Shown here in pieces: positions 21,863-34,275 of a stretch of 64,000 nucleotides of DNA. The stretch is taken from contig JAPVLO010000278.1 in the NCBI GenBank assembly GCA_027257055.1, positions 1,922,001-1,986,000 of the forward strand, in the 5' to 3' direction. The stretch is from Cephalopachus bancanus. Lineage: Eukaryota; Chordata; Mammalia; Primates; Tarsiidae. Positions within the stretch are counted from its first letter, which is position 1; the number at the start of each line of letters is the position of its first letter. The notes below the pieces were generated by a model. It saw only the letters and a list, made by a program, of their open reading frames with translations, searched no databases and was not told the DNA's origin. The translations under genes and the position numbers were made by a program.

Positions 21863-22449
21863 TTCTGACTGTACTCTTAAATCAATAAAATGCCATATAC
21901 TTGGCTGTGCCTAAGCTACATTTATAAGTGATAGTGATTCAATTATTTGACTGCACAGCATCTGGCCACCAAGCATCAGAATAAATTATGGAAGAGGCAG
22001 TTTATTTCAAAAGAATGAAGCTATTCTGACATTTTAACTGATGATTATTTGATGTACTCTCAGAGACAATTGACTTGCTCCCAAGCTACTGGTCATTCGA
22101 ACACTGAACAAGTTGAAAATAAAATGCATAAGAGAACAGAGAGTAGAAGCCTGTTTTCCAGACCTCATTCTAAAATCCTCTTTGGGTTCAGTTACCTGCC
22201 TTGAATACACACATTGATCAAATAAACTAGAGAATAAATATCCCTTCTTGGGCCATGGAGTCAATCTAAGAGATTTTTAAAAGTTTACCTCAAGTACTTG
22301 CATGTATTGACATCTTTCCCTGTTTCCATTTCATTAAAAAAAGAATGCAGAACTAATGTGTTTTGATTAGAAACATTCTGTGGTTTGGCAGTTTCTTAAA
22401 GTATAGGGTCTGCTTTCATATGGGCTCACAGCCGACCAAGGGCCATAAT

Positions 22450-22680
22450 CACCCTGAATTTTAGACAACAGTTGAAAACTCTGGGGATTAGGGTCTGACA
22501 TTCAGCTGGATGGCCTTTAATGAGTCATTTCACCTCTGTGGGACACATTTTCTGTATTTATAAAAAGGACATAATGATTTCTCCTTCAATGGGTCATTTG
22601 GAGGATCACATAAAATATGTGAAGTGCTTTGCAAATAGTATGCTGTGTAACTGCAAAACTATCAAAATATGGTGTTACTA
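22450..22680 (+). repeat. MIR SINE, near full length
   Basis: The order 'TTAATGAGTCATTTCACCTC' (the 'cttaacctct' part), 'ACATTTTCTGTATTTATAAA', 'GGGTCATTTGGAGGATCACA', 'GTGAAGTGCTTTGCAAATAG' follows the MIR consensus from core to 3' end. It is among the best-preserved MIRs in the window. Confidence 0.8.
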
Positions 22681-22934
22681 TTACATTTCAATCAGATATT
22701 ATTTCTCAACCATTTGTTTCCAATGCATACTGCTCACATAGTATGTGAAAATTATCTTGGCTTAACCGAAGAGGGGGATGTTACTTTTCTCTGAACTAAC
22801 AGCCTTTAGGTATCTACCTTTATAATAGCATTCAATGCACTTAATATTCTTGACTTCAGTATCTTCTAAGGTTTTTGATCAGTTATCTCATAAATAAAAA
22901 TGTGGAAGGGGCATGCAACATAACAGAGTTATAT

Positions 22935-23015
22935 ATTGCACATATATATATAGGATATTAATATAAATATAGGATATATATCTATAAATTTTATATATGT
23001 CTTAATATATTGTGG
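22935..23015. repeat. AT-rich low-complexity (TATA-type) tract
   Basis: Interspersed TATATA blocks with 'AGGATAT' repeated. No gene or other element is seen to 23545, except for a 17-base A run near 23138. Confidence 0.85.
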
Positions 23016-23549
23016 GCATTATAAAACATACGCAAATAACGGTCATTTTAAAAGTGTGGAAAAATCTTCGGGTTTGCAAATGGTGACATAAAGACAGCAC
23101 TCCTTCCTTTACTTCCCGGAAACTACTCAAAAGCAAAAAAAAAAAAAAAATGCAGCTGCTTGCTTGTAGATGCATAAAATATCTCTGAAAGTATTTTTAA
23201 ATGTTGGGACAAAAATAAATACATATGGGTATTTGAAGATTTTCCTCTCAAATGCCTATGCGTATGAACTTTGGAGACCACTGATTTGAGTCTACGATAG
23301 CGGCTAGCTACTTGTGGTTTATTGAGCACCTGAAATGTACCAAACCAAAACGAGATATGCTGAAAGTGTAAAGTATGTACTGTATGTTGGAGACTTAGCA
23401 AAAGGAGTGAATAACGTAAAAATATCTCATTGCATACACATTTTGGATATGTTGGTTTAAATAAAACATTATGAATATTAATTTCACTTGTTTATTTGAC
23501 TTTTTAAAGTGTCTATCAGGATAATTAAAATGATGTTTATGGCAGCCTT

Positions 23550-23650
23550 GATAATTTGGTTGGACAGGTGAGCTCCAGGGGAGCAGAGGCCTTACTATAG
23601 TTATATCCATATTCTCAACACTTTGCTACACCAGAACTAAATAAAATTTT
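23550..23650 (+). repeat. L2 LINE, terminal fragment
   Basis: 'GTGAGCTCCAGGGGAGCAGA' followed by 'TCTCAACACTTTGCTACACC' and 'CAGAACTAAATAAA' resembles the L2 end ('gtgagctccttgagggcagggac ... agcacagtgcctgg ... aataaa'). It is short and diverged. The sequence from 23651 to 24280 is unique. Confidence 0.5.
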
Positions 23651-24280
23651 TCAGATACCAAATACATTTTTGCTAAGAAGTAAGCTGATTCTTTTAAACT
23701 ATCAGGGCCTACATGGACATAGCACAGGAGTAAAGATATTGCTTCAGCCAGTTTATTCAGGAAAGTCACAAGGGAGATGAAGTGAAAAGGGTGGCTTATT
23801 TAGCACCATATGCAAAGATGAAGCTGAATCTATGCTCCATCATTGACTATGTTTCCAAAGTCACCTTAAGAGTTGACGTTTAGAAATTAGGGAGAAGCTG
23901 AGAGAGAAAAAGGATAATTTCCAAACTTTCATCAGTTCTCATCCAAGAACAGTCTAAAAAAAATACACAACTGTGCCACTGAGACAAGGTTAGCTCCACA
24001 AATATGAAGCCATAAAGAACATGATTTGTCTGGGTCCATGTCTATCAGCACATAAGCAACTGAAGTAGTTACTATGGACCCTCAAAGCGAAATAAATGAG
24101 TAGAGCCTAAACCCAGCAACTGCATCATCTTTGAGTTCTCAATCGTATCATGTGTGATACACATTTTAGGCTTTAAAGTACATGATATTGCGTATCTGAT
24201 GCTTCCTATTCTTCAATATGTCTTTCTTTTCTTCATTGTCTTAGTAATTTTGGAGAGTCTTTTATAACCATCCGCTAACC

Positions 24281-24486
24281 CAGTAGTTCTCAACGATGGG
24301 TGATTTTGCCCTCCTCCAGGGTGCATTTGTTGATGTCAGGAGACATTTTTGGTTGTCAAAGCTGGGTGGAGAGTGCTACTGTCACTTACTTGGTGGAAGC
24401 CAGGAACACTGCAATGCACAGGACAGCACTTCACAGCAAAGAATTGTCTGACCATCATGTCAGTAGTTTCGAGGTTGAAGAATTTG
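24281..24486 (+). mobile_element. MER5A-type hAT-Charlie MITE
   Basis: Starts 'CAGTAGTTCTCAACGATGGG', then 'GTGATTTTGCCCTCCTCCAG', 'TCAGGAGACATTTTTGGTTG', 'GAGAGTGCTACTGTCACTTA', 'CAATGCACAGGACAGCACTT', 'CAAAGAATTGTCTGACC', and ends in the inverted 'TTTCGAGGTTGAAG'. This is the full order of MER5A, a non-autonomous hAT element of about 190 bases. No transposase is encoded. Confidence 0.92.
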
Positions 24487-24489
24487 CTT

Positions 24490-25735
24490 TAATCTGAAAG
24501 AGATGTCATTTTTGGTTCAAGTTCATTTTCTCTTTGGCAGCAAGGAGGTAAATTGGGCCTGCAAATTTCGGAGTTGGCCTTAATTCTCTTAACAATCTCC
24601 ATCTATGCACCTACATATATTCATTCACTAATAGTCTCATTCATTCAGTACTTCCTCACACTTATAGGAATCTGTGGGTTAAAACATAATTTGTTATCCA
24701 AACTGCGACACTGTTGAAGGTTGTTAATGATTTTTCTGGACAACGGAAGTAAATCAAGACTGTCCTGAGAAGATCATATCACATGGTCCCTCTAACCGTA
24801 TGGCAGCAAGCAATGTCCAAAATGATCAATAAAACATGAAGACTTTCTAATGGCAGCCAATTGGAAGAATGGGGTTTGAGCAATGAAACTGAACTGAAGC
24901 CCAAGCTCATTTCTGATTTGTGTGTTGATGCAACCATGACATAAAAAATAAATTCAGTGTGAAACCATAAACACTCTACTAGGGTTTGTTTTTTTGGAAA
25001 AAAAAAGCATAAAACTCAGAACATACAACGAATATAAAACACATAACAGCTATTATAAAGGGTACTTTTTCAAAAGCACTTGTGTAGAACTTGCACATGG
25101 TAGGTCCTCAACAGATGCTTGCTGAAGAACAAATCAACATGATCTTATCTGACATGTGGGAAAGCTGCTGCCACTCAAAGTGTGTGTTATTTTAACTGGA
25201 GTGATTTCCTGGACCCAAGCCCAAAATGCACAGAGTAGGGCTTACGACCCCTTCTGTCCTACAACAAAAAATTAAGAATTTTGGAATTTTGTCAAAATTC
25301 AACAAAACCGTTCAGGCAAGATAAACAATGGCAAACGCCCATGAAGTTGCTTTCCTGCTTTCCTTTTCATATGTGAGGTTACTAGCGGATGAGATAATCT
25401 TTTATTTATATTACATGTGGCAAAATTTTGAAGCAAGATTGTTGTGTCCTCACACCCTCCTTCCATAATTAAGCCTGTAGGGCTGGTCGGCTGGCTGATA
25501 TTTTTTAATACAGAGCTTGTCAATTTCTGTTAACACTAATTTAGAGTTCATAGCTACATATATCATGGAAATGTGAGGGCAAAACAGTTTAGATAAAAAA
25601 TATTTTGAGAAGAATTGAACAAATGGAAGATCATTTCTGCACTGAGATGTGAGCATTTCTGTTCTGATTACAGTACCAATTTATAGACAGTGGCACGGGC
25701 ATGGCTTGCATGGCTCCCACGTCTGATTTTTCCAG
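24490..25735. other. Unique sequence, no gene recognised
   Basis: No mobile element is evident except a possible L2/MIR 3' end at about 25085-25135 ('CACATGGTAGGTCCTCAACA', the 'cacatagtaggtgctcaata' motif). Short open frames occur but carry no recognisable domain. Confidence 0.4.
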
Positions 25736-25739
25736 GTTC

Positions 25740-26480
25740 CTTGCTTCACCCTCCCTTTCCTTTCAAACATGCCCTCCCGCTATAAATAAACGCTCAACCC
25801 CCTCTCTTTGCCATGTGTTGTCTTTCTAATTATGCCCCAAACCCTAATATAGTCAGTCCCGATCTTGTTTTGCCAATAACTCAGGAAGAAAAGAGGCAGT
25901 CTCCTGCATTTCACACGAAACATTACAAGGGCAGGCCGGGGGCTTTCGTCTTTTCCCACCTTCCGCAGACAGAACAATAGGCAGCTATAATCTTGTGACA
26001 CCCACAACTAATTTATCCAACCAGAAGACAGGTAGCACTCCGCACCGCCGCTCCTGTCTGAATAGGTGCAGTAAATACTCGGCTTAATAGTAGCTTCTCA
26101 GGCAGGAGGGCAACATATCACAGCATGGCGTTTTTATAATCTTCCTGGCATGCCGACAGCCAGGAGCACCAGCCCGCGCATGTTCCTCCTCGGTGGGGCT
26201 TAGGATGCATGTAACTGTTAGATGGTGACACATTGTGCCTTTAAGCAAGTTTAACTGTTTTATATCCCCTCTGATCTGCAGCTTTGTACATCTGTTAAGC
26301 TACCTCTTAAACTTCTGTGGGCACATCTGTGGAGCTGCTACTTGAAGCTTGATGTGTGGTGTGGGCCGTGTGGGATTTCTTTGTGACTGCCTCCTGTTTA
26401 TCTGTGAGGAGTATCTCTGTTACACCTTTGCAAGGCCACAGCTAAATAGATTCTCTTGGCCAAAAATATAATAATAACCT
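25740..26480. promoter_or_regulatory. Repeat-free, GC-richer island (candidate conserved regulatory element)
   Basis: About 740 bases free of recognised repeats, set in AT-rich surroundings. It starts with a pyrimidine- and CCCTCCC-rich lead into TATAAATAAA at 25781-25790. That motif matches both a TATA box and the MEF2 consensus (CTATAAATAA). Further on there are two more TATAATC-type motifs, E-box cores (CATCTG) near 26290 and 26325, TGTGGT near 26355, and 'TTGTGACAGTC' near 26480. No long frame spans it. The lack of transposons suggests it resists insertion, as developmental control regions do. It could also be plain unique DNA. Confidence 0.33.
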
Positions 26481-27900
26481 TGTGACAGTCAGGGGGAATG
26501 TACTTAGCAAAGATTGAACAGAAATCCTGTCTGGGGAAGCATCGATTAAAAAACAAATGAAGAAAAATAAAAAAGCTACTTAAAAAAAAATGTGTATTTC
26601 TCAGACATCTCTGGGTTGTCTAGGATTCAGGTCATCTGGCTCCAAGTCAGATCTAGGTTGGATCAAGTTCCCCTCCTCCTTAAACAAGACATTTCCCAAG
26701 AATTGTTCTTTCAATAGTGAAAATAATGCAACCTTGTTTCAAGTCTTAGATCATATCTGCTAATATCCCATTGACCAAAGCCAACACATGGATGGCCAAG
26801 CTCAAGTTAAGAGACAAGACAGTGTATACTCTGCTTACCATGAGGCTAAAGCAAGTTACAGAGCCAAACTCAGAAATAAAAGGGTGGGGAAGTGTGTTCC
26901 TTCCAGGAAACTGGAAGTGGGGGAGGAAGGGAACACACGCAGCACAATCATCTAATCTGAACACCTGTTTCTGCCCACAAAATGGAGAAAGCACAGCTTT
27001 CTGCTAGATGGTGGAATTTCACGTATAGAATCCATTAGTGTGGATTCCATTTCTGAAAGATGCCTGGGACATCCTTAAAAGATGAGCAGCCAAAAATCTT
27101 GACCATTTTCTTGCGACTACCTCTATGACCTACCAGACAGATTCACTAGAGAATTTTGAAAGCTTGGTCCTGACTCTTCAGCTCTTGGAGAAATATTCCA
27201 TGGTTTGAAAGTTCCCTACAGGTAGAATGGAAGGGAGGCTTTGGTTGAGAAACTCAACTTTTAAATATTTATCTCTTTTCTTGATGTAAACTTTGTTTGC
27301 TCAACAGACCTGTGTTCTGTTCTCTTAGCACTTTCAGAGACTAAAAACCTGAAGAACATAAATGTGTGTGAAGATGCTTGGGTTTACATCAGGACTGGTA
27401 CTCATCTGCATATACCGCTGGTGTCCGTTCTGATAGGCCAAGCAACCATTAGGTAGGTTGGTGCCTTTGCAGTATGGCTGGTTAAATGTTTTGACTGTCA
27501 CTGTTGGCTGATATATTTGCAGTTCTGTGATTCTGGCATGTAAATTAGGATTCCCTATCTGGGGTCATCAACTCTTTTAAGGGAAGGAAACTGTCCCACC
27601 CACAGCTTTGGAGAGCATCAACCTTTGACTCAGTCACAAAGCGCTGTATCACAGCTACCCTCCCCATTTTGGCTGCAGCTGATTAGGGATGGGCACTGGA
27701 CCCAAAGACAGCTACTGATCATATTCAGATCTATGAAGTTTCCTGTTATTCACTTCCTATTTATGTGTGCTAGACCAATTAGATTTTCCACCTTAAGATG
27801 ATAAATTGGGAAACATGGAGCAAATTAGGTGCTCTCAGTAGCTAAAAGTTTATCTGTAAGAATGAGATTTTGCCTTGTATTTTAAAATGAATTTGAGTCC
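26481..27900. other. Unique sequence, no gene recognised
   Basis: No repeat family or exon is recognised. Overlapping open frames on both strands at 26746-27007 (about 80 codons) have no domain signature and appear fortuitous. Confidence 0.4.
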
Positions 27901-27903
27901 ATC

Positions 27904-28312
27904 TGCATTAGTTATCTATGGTGGCATAACAAATTACCCCAAAGCATGGTGGCTTTAAACAATAAATATTATCTCACAGTTTCTGGGTATGACACAATGG
28001 GGTCCTCTTCTTTAAGGCCTCCAATGAGGCTGCAATCAAGGCGTACGGGCTAAGGCTACAGTACAAGGTCCAACTGGAGAGGAGCCACCTCTAAGCTCAC
28101 TCACATGGTTGTTGGCAGGCTTCAGTTCTTCACAGGGTGTTGTTCTGAGGGCCTCAGTTCTGTGCTGGCTCTAGACTAGTGGTTTCCCTCCTCAGTTCAT
28201 TGCCAGGTGCCCCTTTACATCACAGCAAGCATGCTAGAAAAGCCAGAGAGAGAATGCAAGGCAAGTGAAAATTCACAGTCTTTTATCACTCAATCTCAGA
28301 AGTGACATCTGT
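27904..28312 (-). mobile_element. MLT1-type MaLR LTR, antisense, first part
   Basis: The plus strand begins 'TGCATTAGTTATCTATGGTG' and 'CATAACAAATTACCCCAAAG', the reverse of an MLT1-type LTR 3' end, with the antisense polyadenylation region 'CAATAAATATTATCTCACAG'. It continues with 'AAGCTCACTCACATGGTTGT' and 'GAATGCAAGGCAAGTG'. It stops near 28312, where another LTR begins, and its remaining part resumes at 28692. Confidence 0.75.
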
Positions 28313-28691
28313 ACAGAAAGTGTTCAACCAAAGAAAAAGATTCAGCAGGAGATGGACATGAAGAGATTTATTGCAAGGAAGTGGCTTGTGTGATTGTGAG
28401 GCTGGCTGGGCAGGCAGGAGTCTGTAGGGCAGGCCATTGGGAAGAGCACCCTGGAACTCTCAGCAATGGCTGAACTGATGTTGACACATGGAATTTCTTC
28501 TTCGGGGAGGCTGCAGCTCAGCTTAAGTTCTCTCAGCTCATTGAAACTCATTTACTCCAACTATGCTGCACAATCTCTTGCTTAAAGTCAACTGATTATG
28601 AACTTTAATTACATCTGCAGAATACCTTCACAGCAATACCTGGATTCGTGTTTGAAGCTGACACATCAAAAAATTCCATCATCACAGCCTC
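28313..28691 (-). mobile_element. Second ancient LTR inserted in the MLT1, antisense
   Basis: Contains 'GAGATTTATTGCAAGGAAGT' (antisense polyadenylation signal), 'GGCTGGCTGGGCAGGCAGGA', 'GTAGGGCAGGCCATTGGGAA', 'GGAATTTCTTCTTCGGGGAG', 'TTAAAGTCAACTGATTATGA', 'TACCTTCACAGCAATACCTG'. This is the order of an ERVL/MaLR-class LTR that I know by sequence but cannot name surely. It splits the MLT1, so it is the younger of the two. Confidence 0.7.
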
Positions 28692-28805
28692 TCAGTTTTG
28701 CCATATCTTATTCATCAGGATCAAGTCCCGCGGTCTAGTTCATGCTCAAAGGGAAAGTGCTGCACAGAGTGTGAATCCCAACTGGAAACCATTGTACAAG
28801 GCTAC
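28692..28805 (-). mobile_element. MLT1-type LTR, antisense, second part
   Basis: 'TTTTGCCATATCTTATTCAT' followed by 'ATGCTCAAAGGGAAAG' continues the MLT1 begun at 27904 (family text 'gccatattctattggttag ... cactcaaggggagggg'). The join across the intervening LTR is coherent. From 28806 to 29970 the sequence is unique, with no gene recognised. Confidence 0.65.
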
Positions 28806-29974
28806 TTATCCAAGTCACTTTTTAATTTCACTTACAAAGTAACTTTTACAAGGGCAAAGCCTTTAAAATGTTCTTAACTCTAAGGGAATCTGCATAGTCA
28901 TTTATATTTGTTGAATTAATTATGGTTGAAAGAATGAGGTCTTGTTTGGTGGTAATTACACAAGTTGGGTAAGCAAACACAGTTTGTGACTTTAAATAAA
29001 CAAATCCAGTTCTGTACAACAAACATTTTAATAAATGTGGTTTTCACTAACAAATATTTGTAATTTTAAGGTTACAGGTCAGTTCCTCAGAACCATTATA
29101 GCAAGCCTCTGAATATTATAGGAATATCCTTTGGTCTTCTTAGTTTAAAAATGTAGATGGAAAATTTTCACATGACAAAAATGCAGAAAGTAAATATGGA
29201 TTTACCTTAAATTTTATGAAAATTAGTACATAAATATCGACCTTCTTCCTCATCTTTTTAAACAAAAAATAATGACTGTCCCAGTAGTTTGCATTTCCAA
29301 AATCTCTTGTTTCAAATAGTTCTTCACTTAAAGCATTCTATTAAAGATCATGGAAAGGATGTCAGATTGGTCCAACTATAATTTTAACCAAGTCTAAATT
29401 AAATAACTTGGGATTTAGAGTGGCCTTTTCCCACAGTTTTGGTGGGGAGAGAAAGGTCATTCTGGAGCATAAAGAAACAATGTTATGAGGAACCAAAGGC
29501 ATGAATGAGAAGAGACTTTGCGACAGAATGAAAGTCAGTGGAAGAGAGGCAAGCAGCACACAAAGGCGGGAATTGAAGAAGAGTCGAGGAAAAAGCTGAC
29601 AAGGCACCGAGGAAGATTCTTGACCTCCAGTTGTTGACACTGCCGTGGACCTACCCCATCTCCAGAGACCTACTTTCACCATTCTATTCCTGGATTCCTC
29701 TTCTCGGGTACTGACCAAATCCCTCTCCCTCTGTCTCTCCATCCCACCACCATTACTTGCTCAAAAGAGTCTCTGCTCTTCTCTTCAGGAAAGTGGATGT
29801 TATGCATTTATAAAGCTGTACTTTTTTAGTTTGGCTCTAATTCGAGTTACCTAAAATCAAAGGAAGAACCTCTTTCACTGGTGTTCTTCATCAGATTTTC
29901 CATGATCAATTCATTCATCAATCACTACATATGTACTATATAAGAAGTTTTAGGCTAGGCACAGTGAGCTGACA

Positions 29975-30035
29975 CCTAACATCCATTAAACATTTAGAAT
30001 ATAGCAAGCACTAGTCTAAGAGACCATTCTACTGT
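29975..30035 (-). repeat. MIR fragment, antisense
   Basis: 'TTAAACATTTAGAATATAGC' followed by 'AAGCACTAGTCTAAGAG' corresponds to the antisense MIR 3' end ('aacatttattgagcacttac ... aggcactgttctaag'). It is short and diverged. Confidence 0.45.
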
Positions 30036-30299
30036 GGGTTACCACAAAATGGTAATGGAATTATCAATAACGTTGCAGTCTAGTTAAAGATGAGATACCT
30101 ATTCCCCTAAAACTTTACACTGCAAAACAAAACACCAATAGTGAAGAAGCTATAAGTACTTTCCTGACAAACTTCTCAAAGAATGTTCTTGACTGCAAGT
30201 GCTAGGAATTGAGGAATTTGAGGAATTGCTGTCGTGTGAAATTATCTGAGAAGTCTTATGGAGGACTCACTCTGGGATTTTAAGAATAGTCACAGAAGA

Positions 30300-30475
30300 T
30301 TGTTCAACAAATATTTGTTTCATGCTTGATCCCAGTCAGGCTCTGTGTTAGTAGATGGAGATGCAAGAACGCACAAAACAGTCACTTCAAGGTGTTTATA
30401 ATCTAGAGAGTAATAGACAAGTCAACAGGGAATCGCAATGGTATCAAGATAGGACTATGATAAGTTACATGTCCA
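30300..30475 (-). repeat. L2/MIR-class fragment, antisense
   Basis: 'TTCAACAAATATTTGTTTCA' then 'GTCAGGCTCTGTGTTAGTAG', 'GGAGATGCAAGAACGCACAA', 'AGTCACTTCAAGGTGTTTAT' and 'AATCTAGAGAGTAATAGACA' follow the common antisense L2 3' end. From 30476 to 31979 the sequence is unique apart from an A/C-rich run at 31122-31158. Confidence 0.65.
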
Positions 30476-31979
30476 GAAAAGCCTAGCCTTTGTTATCACT
30501 ATTACAGGAGGCCTGGCTCAGATACCTACTGTTTGGAAATTAAGGCAGTCCTTGGCAGTTTTCCCTGGTATTGAGAAAATGTGTCCCCTTCAAGCCTCAC
30601 AGACGTGGCTGTCATCTCTACAGGTGGGACAGAGGAGGGGCAGGCTGCCCTTGGCACTATTCAAAGTCATGCATGCTGCTACTCTCTAGAGATGACAAGC
30701 TGGGGGACAGAAGCTCTTGGCTCTGTCCAGGGAGACAACAACACTGGTCAGACAAAGTGGGAAAGATAGAGGTTGAAAGCCAGGATGGGAAGAATGGAAC
30801 TTACAGAGGGACTGTATGCCAAGTCCACTGTACTATCATCTTGCATGAAACAAATCTCATTTTCTGACTTGCTTCGTACTCTCTGATCAAATAGAGAAAA
30901 CCTGCAGAGGAGAGATGATTATATACTCTTACTATTCAGACATGTTTTTAGTTTGTTTGTTATTAACTAATTCATTAATTTCTCTTTTTCAAATCGTGAA
31001 CTGTTGGTTTGCTATAACATAGTGTGTAGAAAATGAATGGTTGCTTGCTTTGTAGTCGAATGCTAAACAAGCACTATCATTTCTAATAATTCAAGTTTTA
31101 ATGACTCTGGGGGATTAGTAAATAACAAAAACAACAACAAAAACAAAAACAAAAAACCTTTTAGCTGATGTCACATAAGGACATCATCAACCAGTTCTTC
31201 TGCTAGGAAGGTCTGAAAGTCGCCATCACATTTGAGTACTTTTTAGCTCTCAGTCCAGACTTATTGAGCATTTAGGTTATAAATTGCTGGTCTGTTAGAA
31301 TGAGGGCTACTTAGTTCAATAGCAAAACAGATCCTTCTCTGGTGCAGTCTCCACTTTTTTTCTGGCAGGCTCTAGGGAGAGAGTTCCTGGAAGATGCATG
31401 TTAGAGCAGCTTTGAGAGAAAGGAATCTAAACTTGGTCCCATGTAAGCTTGGGGAATGGGAAGGGCAATGAGGTGGTTGCACTTGTTTATTTCACTGCCT
31501 TTACATAGTGATGAGGTCTTTATCCCTGCCTTCTCCTCAAGGCCCATAAACCCCTACAACGGGGCAGTGGGATCAGATCACACATTTGCTATTTTAGAAG
31601 ATGTCACGCAATTCCAACTTCTTTAACAAAGCAACATCCCAAAGGAGCGATACATCTCTAAAATGGGGAGGCTTCTCCATTACAAATTTAAGCTGTGAAA
31701 GATTCATTATCTGTTTAAGCCTTGGAACTGTGTAAAGCTTTGTTAGACAAATCAGTGACCAAACCAAATCTCCTAGCTCCAAATCTACAGTTCCTATTTA
31801 CATATAGTGAATTTTCTAGGACTCTAAGAACTGACCTGTTAACATGGACATTGTCAGTCCTTTGCTTAGTATCTGAGGAGCCAGGGACTTGTTTGAGTTC
31901 ATGGCAGACTTTTCACTTCAACAGGCCTCACCACTATAATGGAAATTCGAAGGCCTGGAAACAACGTACATAGCTTCCC

Positions 31980-32520
31980 TGACTAATTTTATTATGCAGA
32001 CACACTTAATGGCTCCTGTTACAATCATATCTGGGGTGGGAAATGGTACTGGATTGTGACAATCACACTAAATCGACAAGGATTATCAGTCATTAAAAAG
32101 AAACCAAATTAGCTTCAAGCAGTAATATTTTACACTTATCAAATCTTCTGCTGGTCAAGGTCCATTACTGTACGACACTATAAAGGCAGCCGCCGTCAGC
32201 TCATTCTCCAAAACATTTAAATCTCCATTGTATTTGTGTAGGATATAATTTCTGGTTGCAATAAAGCCTAATAAAGGTTACACCCCAATGAATAAGGTGT
32301 TAATAAATTGACCCATGACATTTAAATGGATAATTATATTTGAGATAAAGGAAGAATCTCTCATTTCAGTGACAAAGTATTTCAAGTTGTGCCCAACCCA
32401 AGTTACCCATTAACTAGAGGCTAGTTCTACATAGGTTTACTATGCTATAAAATATTAATATTGCTGGTTACCATTGTAGTCGATTAATTATTCATCAGAC
32501 CTTCCCAACAACTCCTGTCT
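31980..32520. promoter_or_regulatory. Repeat-free AT-rich island (candidate enhancer)
   Basis: No mobile element is recognised here. The text has many homeodomain cores and AATAAA-like stretches: 'ACAATCACACTAAATCGACA', 'ATCAGTCATTAAAAAG', 'ACATTTAAATCTCCATTG', 'AGTCGATTAATTATTCATCA' near 32480. A short GC-rich insert, GGCAGCCGCCGTCAG, lies near 32190. This composition is reminiscent of ancient conserved non-coding elements, but only an alignment could show that. The next stretch to 33905 is also unique, with nothing recognised. Confidence 0.3.
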
Positions 32521-33910
32521 ATCAGAATCATCAAGACTAAATTGAAAATGTTTCCACATGCTAAGGAATTGTATAGAAATTAAACCCTACCTGAATTTGT
32601 AAGCATAGGCTAGTATTTATCTTCCCTGATCCTCTTCCCCTGCCATAGTGAGTCAGCCTGACTCTAGACTTTATCTTTCCATGGAAGAGCAGAGTAAAAT
32701 AGCATCAGGAAGTGATTAGGAGAAGATTGAAAGAGTTGTTACTGTATGTGTTGAATTAGATCCAACTGGAACAGTTTAACTTATGTTGTGTACTGATGCC
32801 TCTCAGTTCTCATTACAGAACCCGAGACACAGACAGCTAAAAAAAAACCTACCAGGGAAAAACAAAACACAACAGAAGTGTTGAAGGTGTTGTACACATG
32901 GCTACCCTTCAGTCGCTTGTGTAAGTCTTCCTCTTGTGCTGCATTAGGCTCAGCAAATGAAAATCCAAGCATAATGCGACCAACACTACCTTGCTTCATT
33001 CATTAATGTATGCAGTTATTCAGCACACATTTATGCACTCATCTTAAGCAACTGTTAAACTCTTTTTTGAGAGAATATTTGCTATTTTATATTTTTCTCC
33101 AAAAATATTGAATATGCAAAATGTTATAAATTCCAAGAAGAGATTCAAGAGACCTGGTCACCAAAACTGCAATTTTTTTTATGGCAGGGGCTGGGTTTTA
33201 TTTTATTTTTTTATATGTCAGGTGCTTAACAATGAATCTTCAGTGGGTAAATGAATATAATCTGTGCTTGAAGGAATTTTCTTTCCCACAATGTGATGGA
33301 GTAGATCTGAACAGATCTCCCTGGATAAATCATAAGGCATATAAAGAAATGCATTGGTGAGCTGGAAATAAAGTACGGAATTCTTAGGTGCCTAAAACTC
33401 AGTGAAGTGAGAGCCCTTAGAGCACTGAAGTCACCTTTTGTTCTGCGGAGATTCTAATGAATTTTGACAGCTTTGAACTTGTATTTTGACTATTACATAG
33501 AAAAGGAGGAACAGAAAATAAACTTTATAGCCCACCCTGATCAAAGAGTCTAATAAGAGACCCTTGCATAAATCTTGGATTCTAAAAAGTTATCTTATTA
33601 GAGAAACAGTGAACTAGAAATAAATACACCTGCAGAGGGGGGCAAAAAGAAAATTGCCTTTCCTGAGCTTGACAATGGTCAGGAAAGATCTTAACCACAA
33701 ATCTTTTATAACCACAAGTCAGCCTATGTACAGATCTTCAATCCTAGTGACACTTTCAGAACATTCCAAAAAGATCAAGCCAACATTTTAGAGCCACTAG
33801 ATGAAGCAAATGCTAAGCTCTCTGTAGAGGAACATACCTTAAACCAAGGCTTTCAAGCTTTGCATGAAATCTGAGCTCACAGGAAAATAATAATATGCAA
33901 AGAAGCAAGG

Positions 33911-34275
33911 TACTGTGGGTAACAACTGTTTGTCCCCTCCAAATCTCACATTGAAATGTGATTCCCAAAGTTGGAGGTGGGACTTGGGTGGGGGGGGGTG
34001 CTTTGGTCATAGGGACAGATCCTTCACGAATGGCTTGACACCCTCACTCTGATAGTGAGCGAGTCTTCCCTCCATTATTTCACAGGAGAGCCTAGCATTT
34101 TCTTGTCTCTGTTTCTTCTGCTCTCACCATGTGATATGTCAGCCTCTCTTCCTCTTCCACCGTGATTGCAAGCTCACCAGAAGCAGATGCCAGCATTATG
34201 CTTTTTGTACAGTCTGCAGAATGTGAGCCAAAGTAAACTTATTTTCTTGTATTTGTTTAATATAACTAAGTCCTA
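33911..34275 (+). mobile_element. MST/THE1-type MaLR LTR
   Basis: Contains in order 'TTTGTCCCCTCCAAATCTCA', 'CAAAGTTGGAGGTGGGACTT', 'GGTCATAGGGACAGATCCTT', 'ACGAATGGCTTGACACCCTC', 'CTCTCACCATGTGATATGTC', 'CACCAGAAGCAGATGCCAGC', 'TTTTTGTACAGTCTGCAGAA' and 'TGAGCCAAAGTAAACTTATT'. This is the MST/THE1 group LTR in sense orientation, and the end of the LTR is slightly eroded. It abuts the large L1 that starts at about 34276. Confidence 0.88.

Noticed and set aside
29362..29854. Overlapping frames on both strands as a coding exon
   Set aside because: Both strands are open with similar lengths, there is no Kozak or splice support, and the sequence is low in recognisable motifs.
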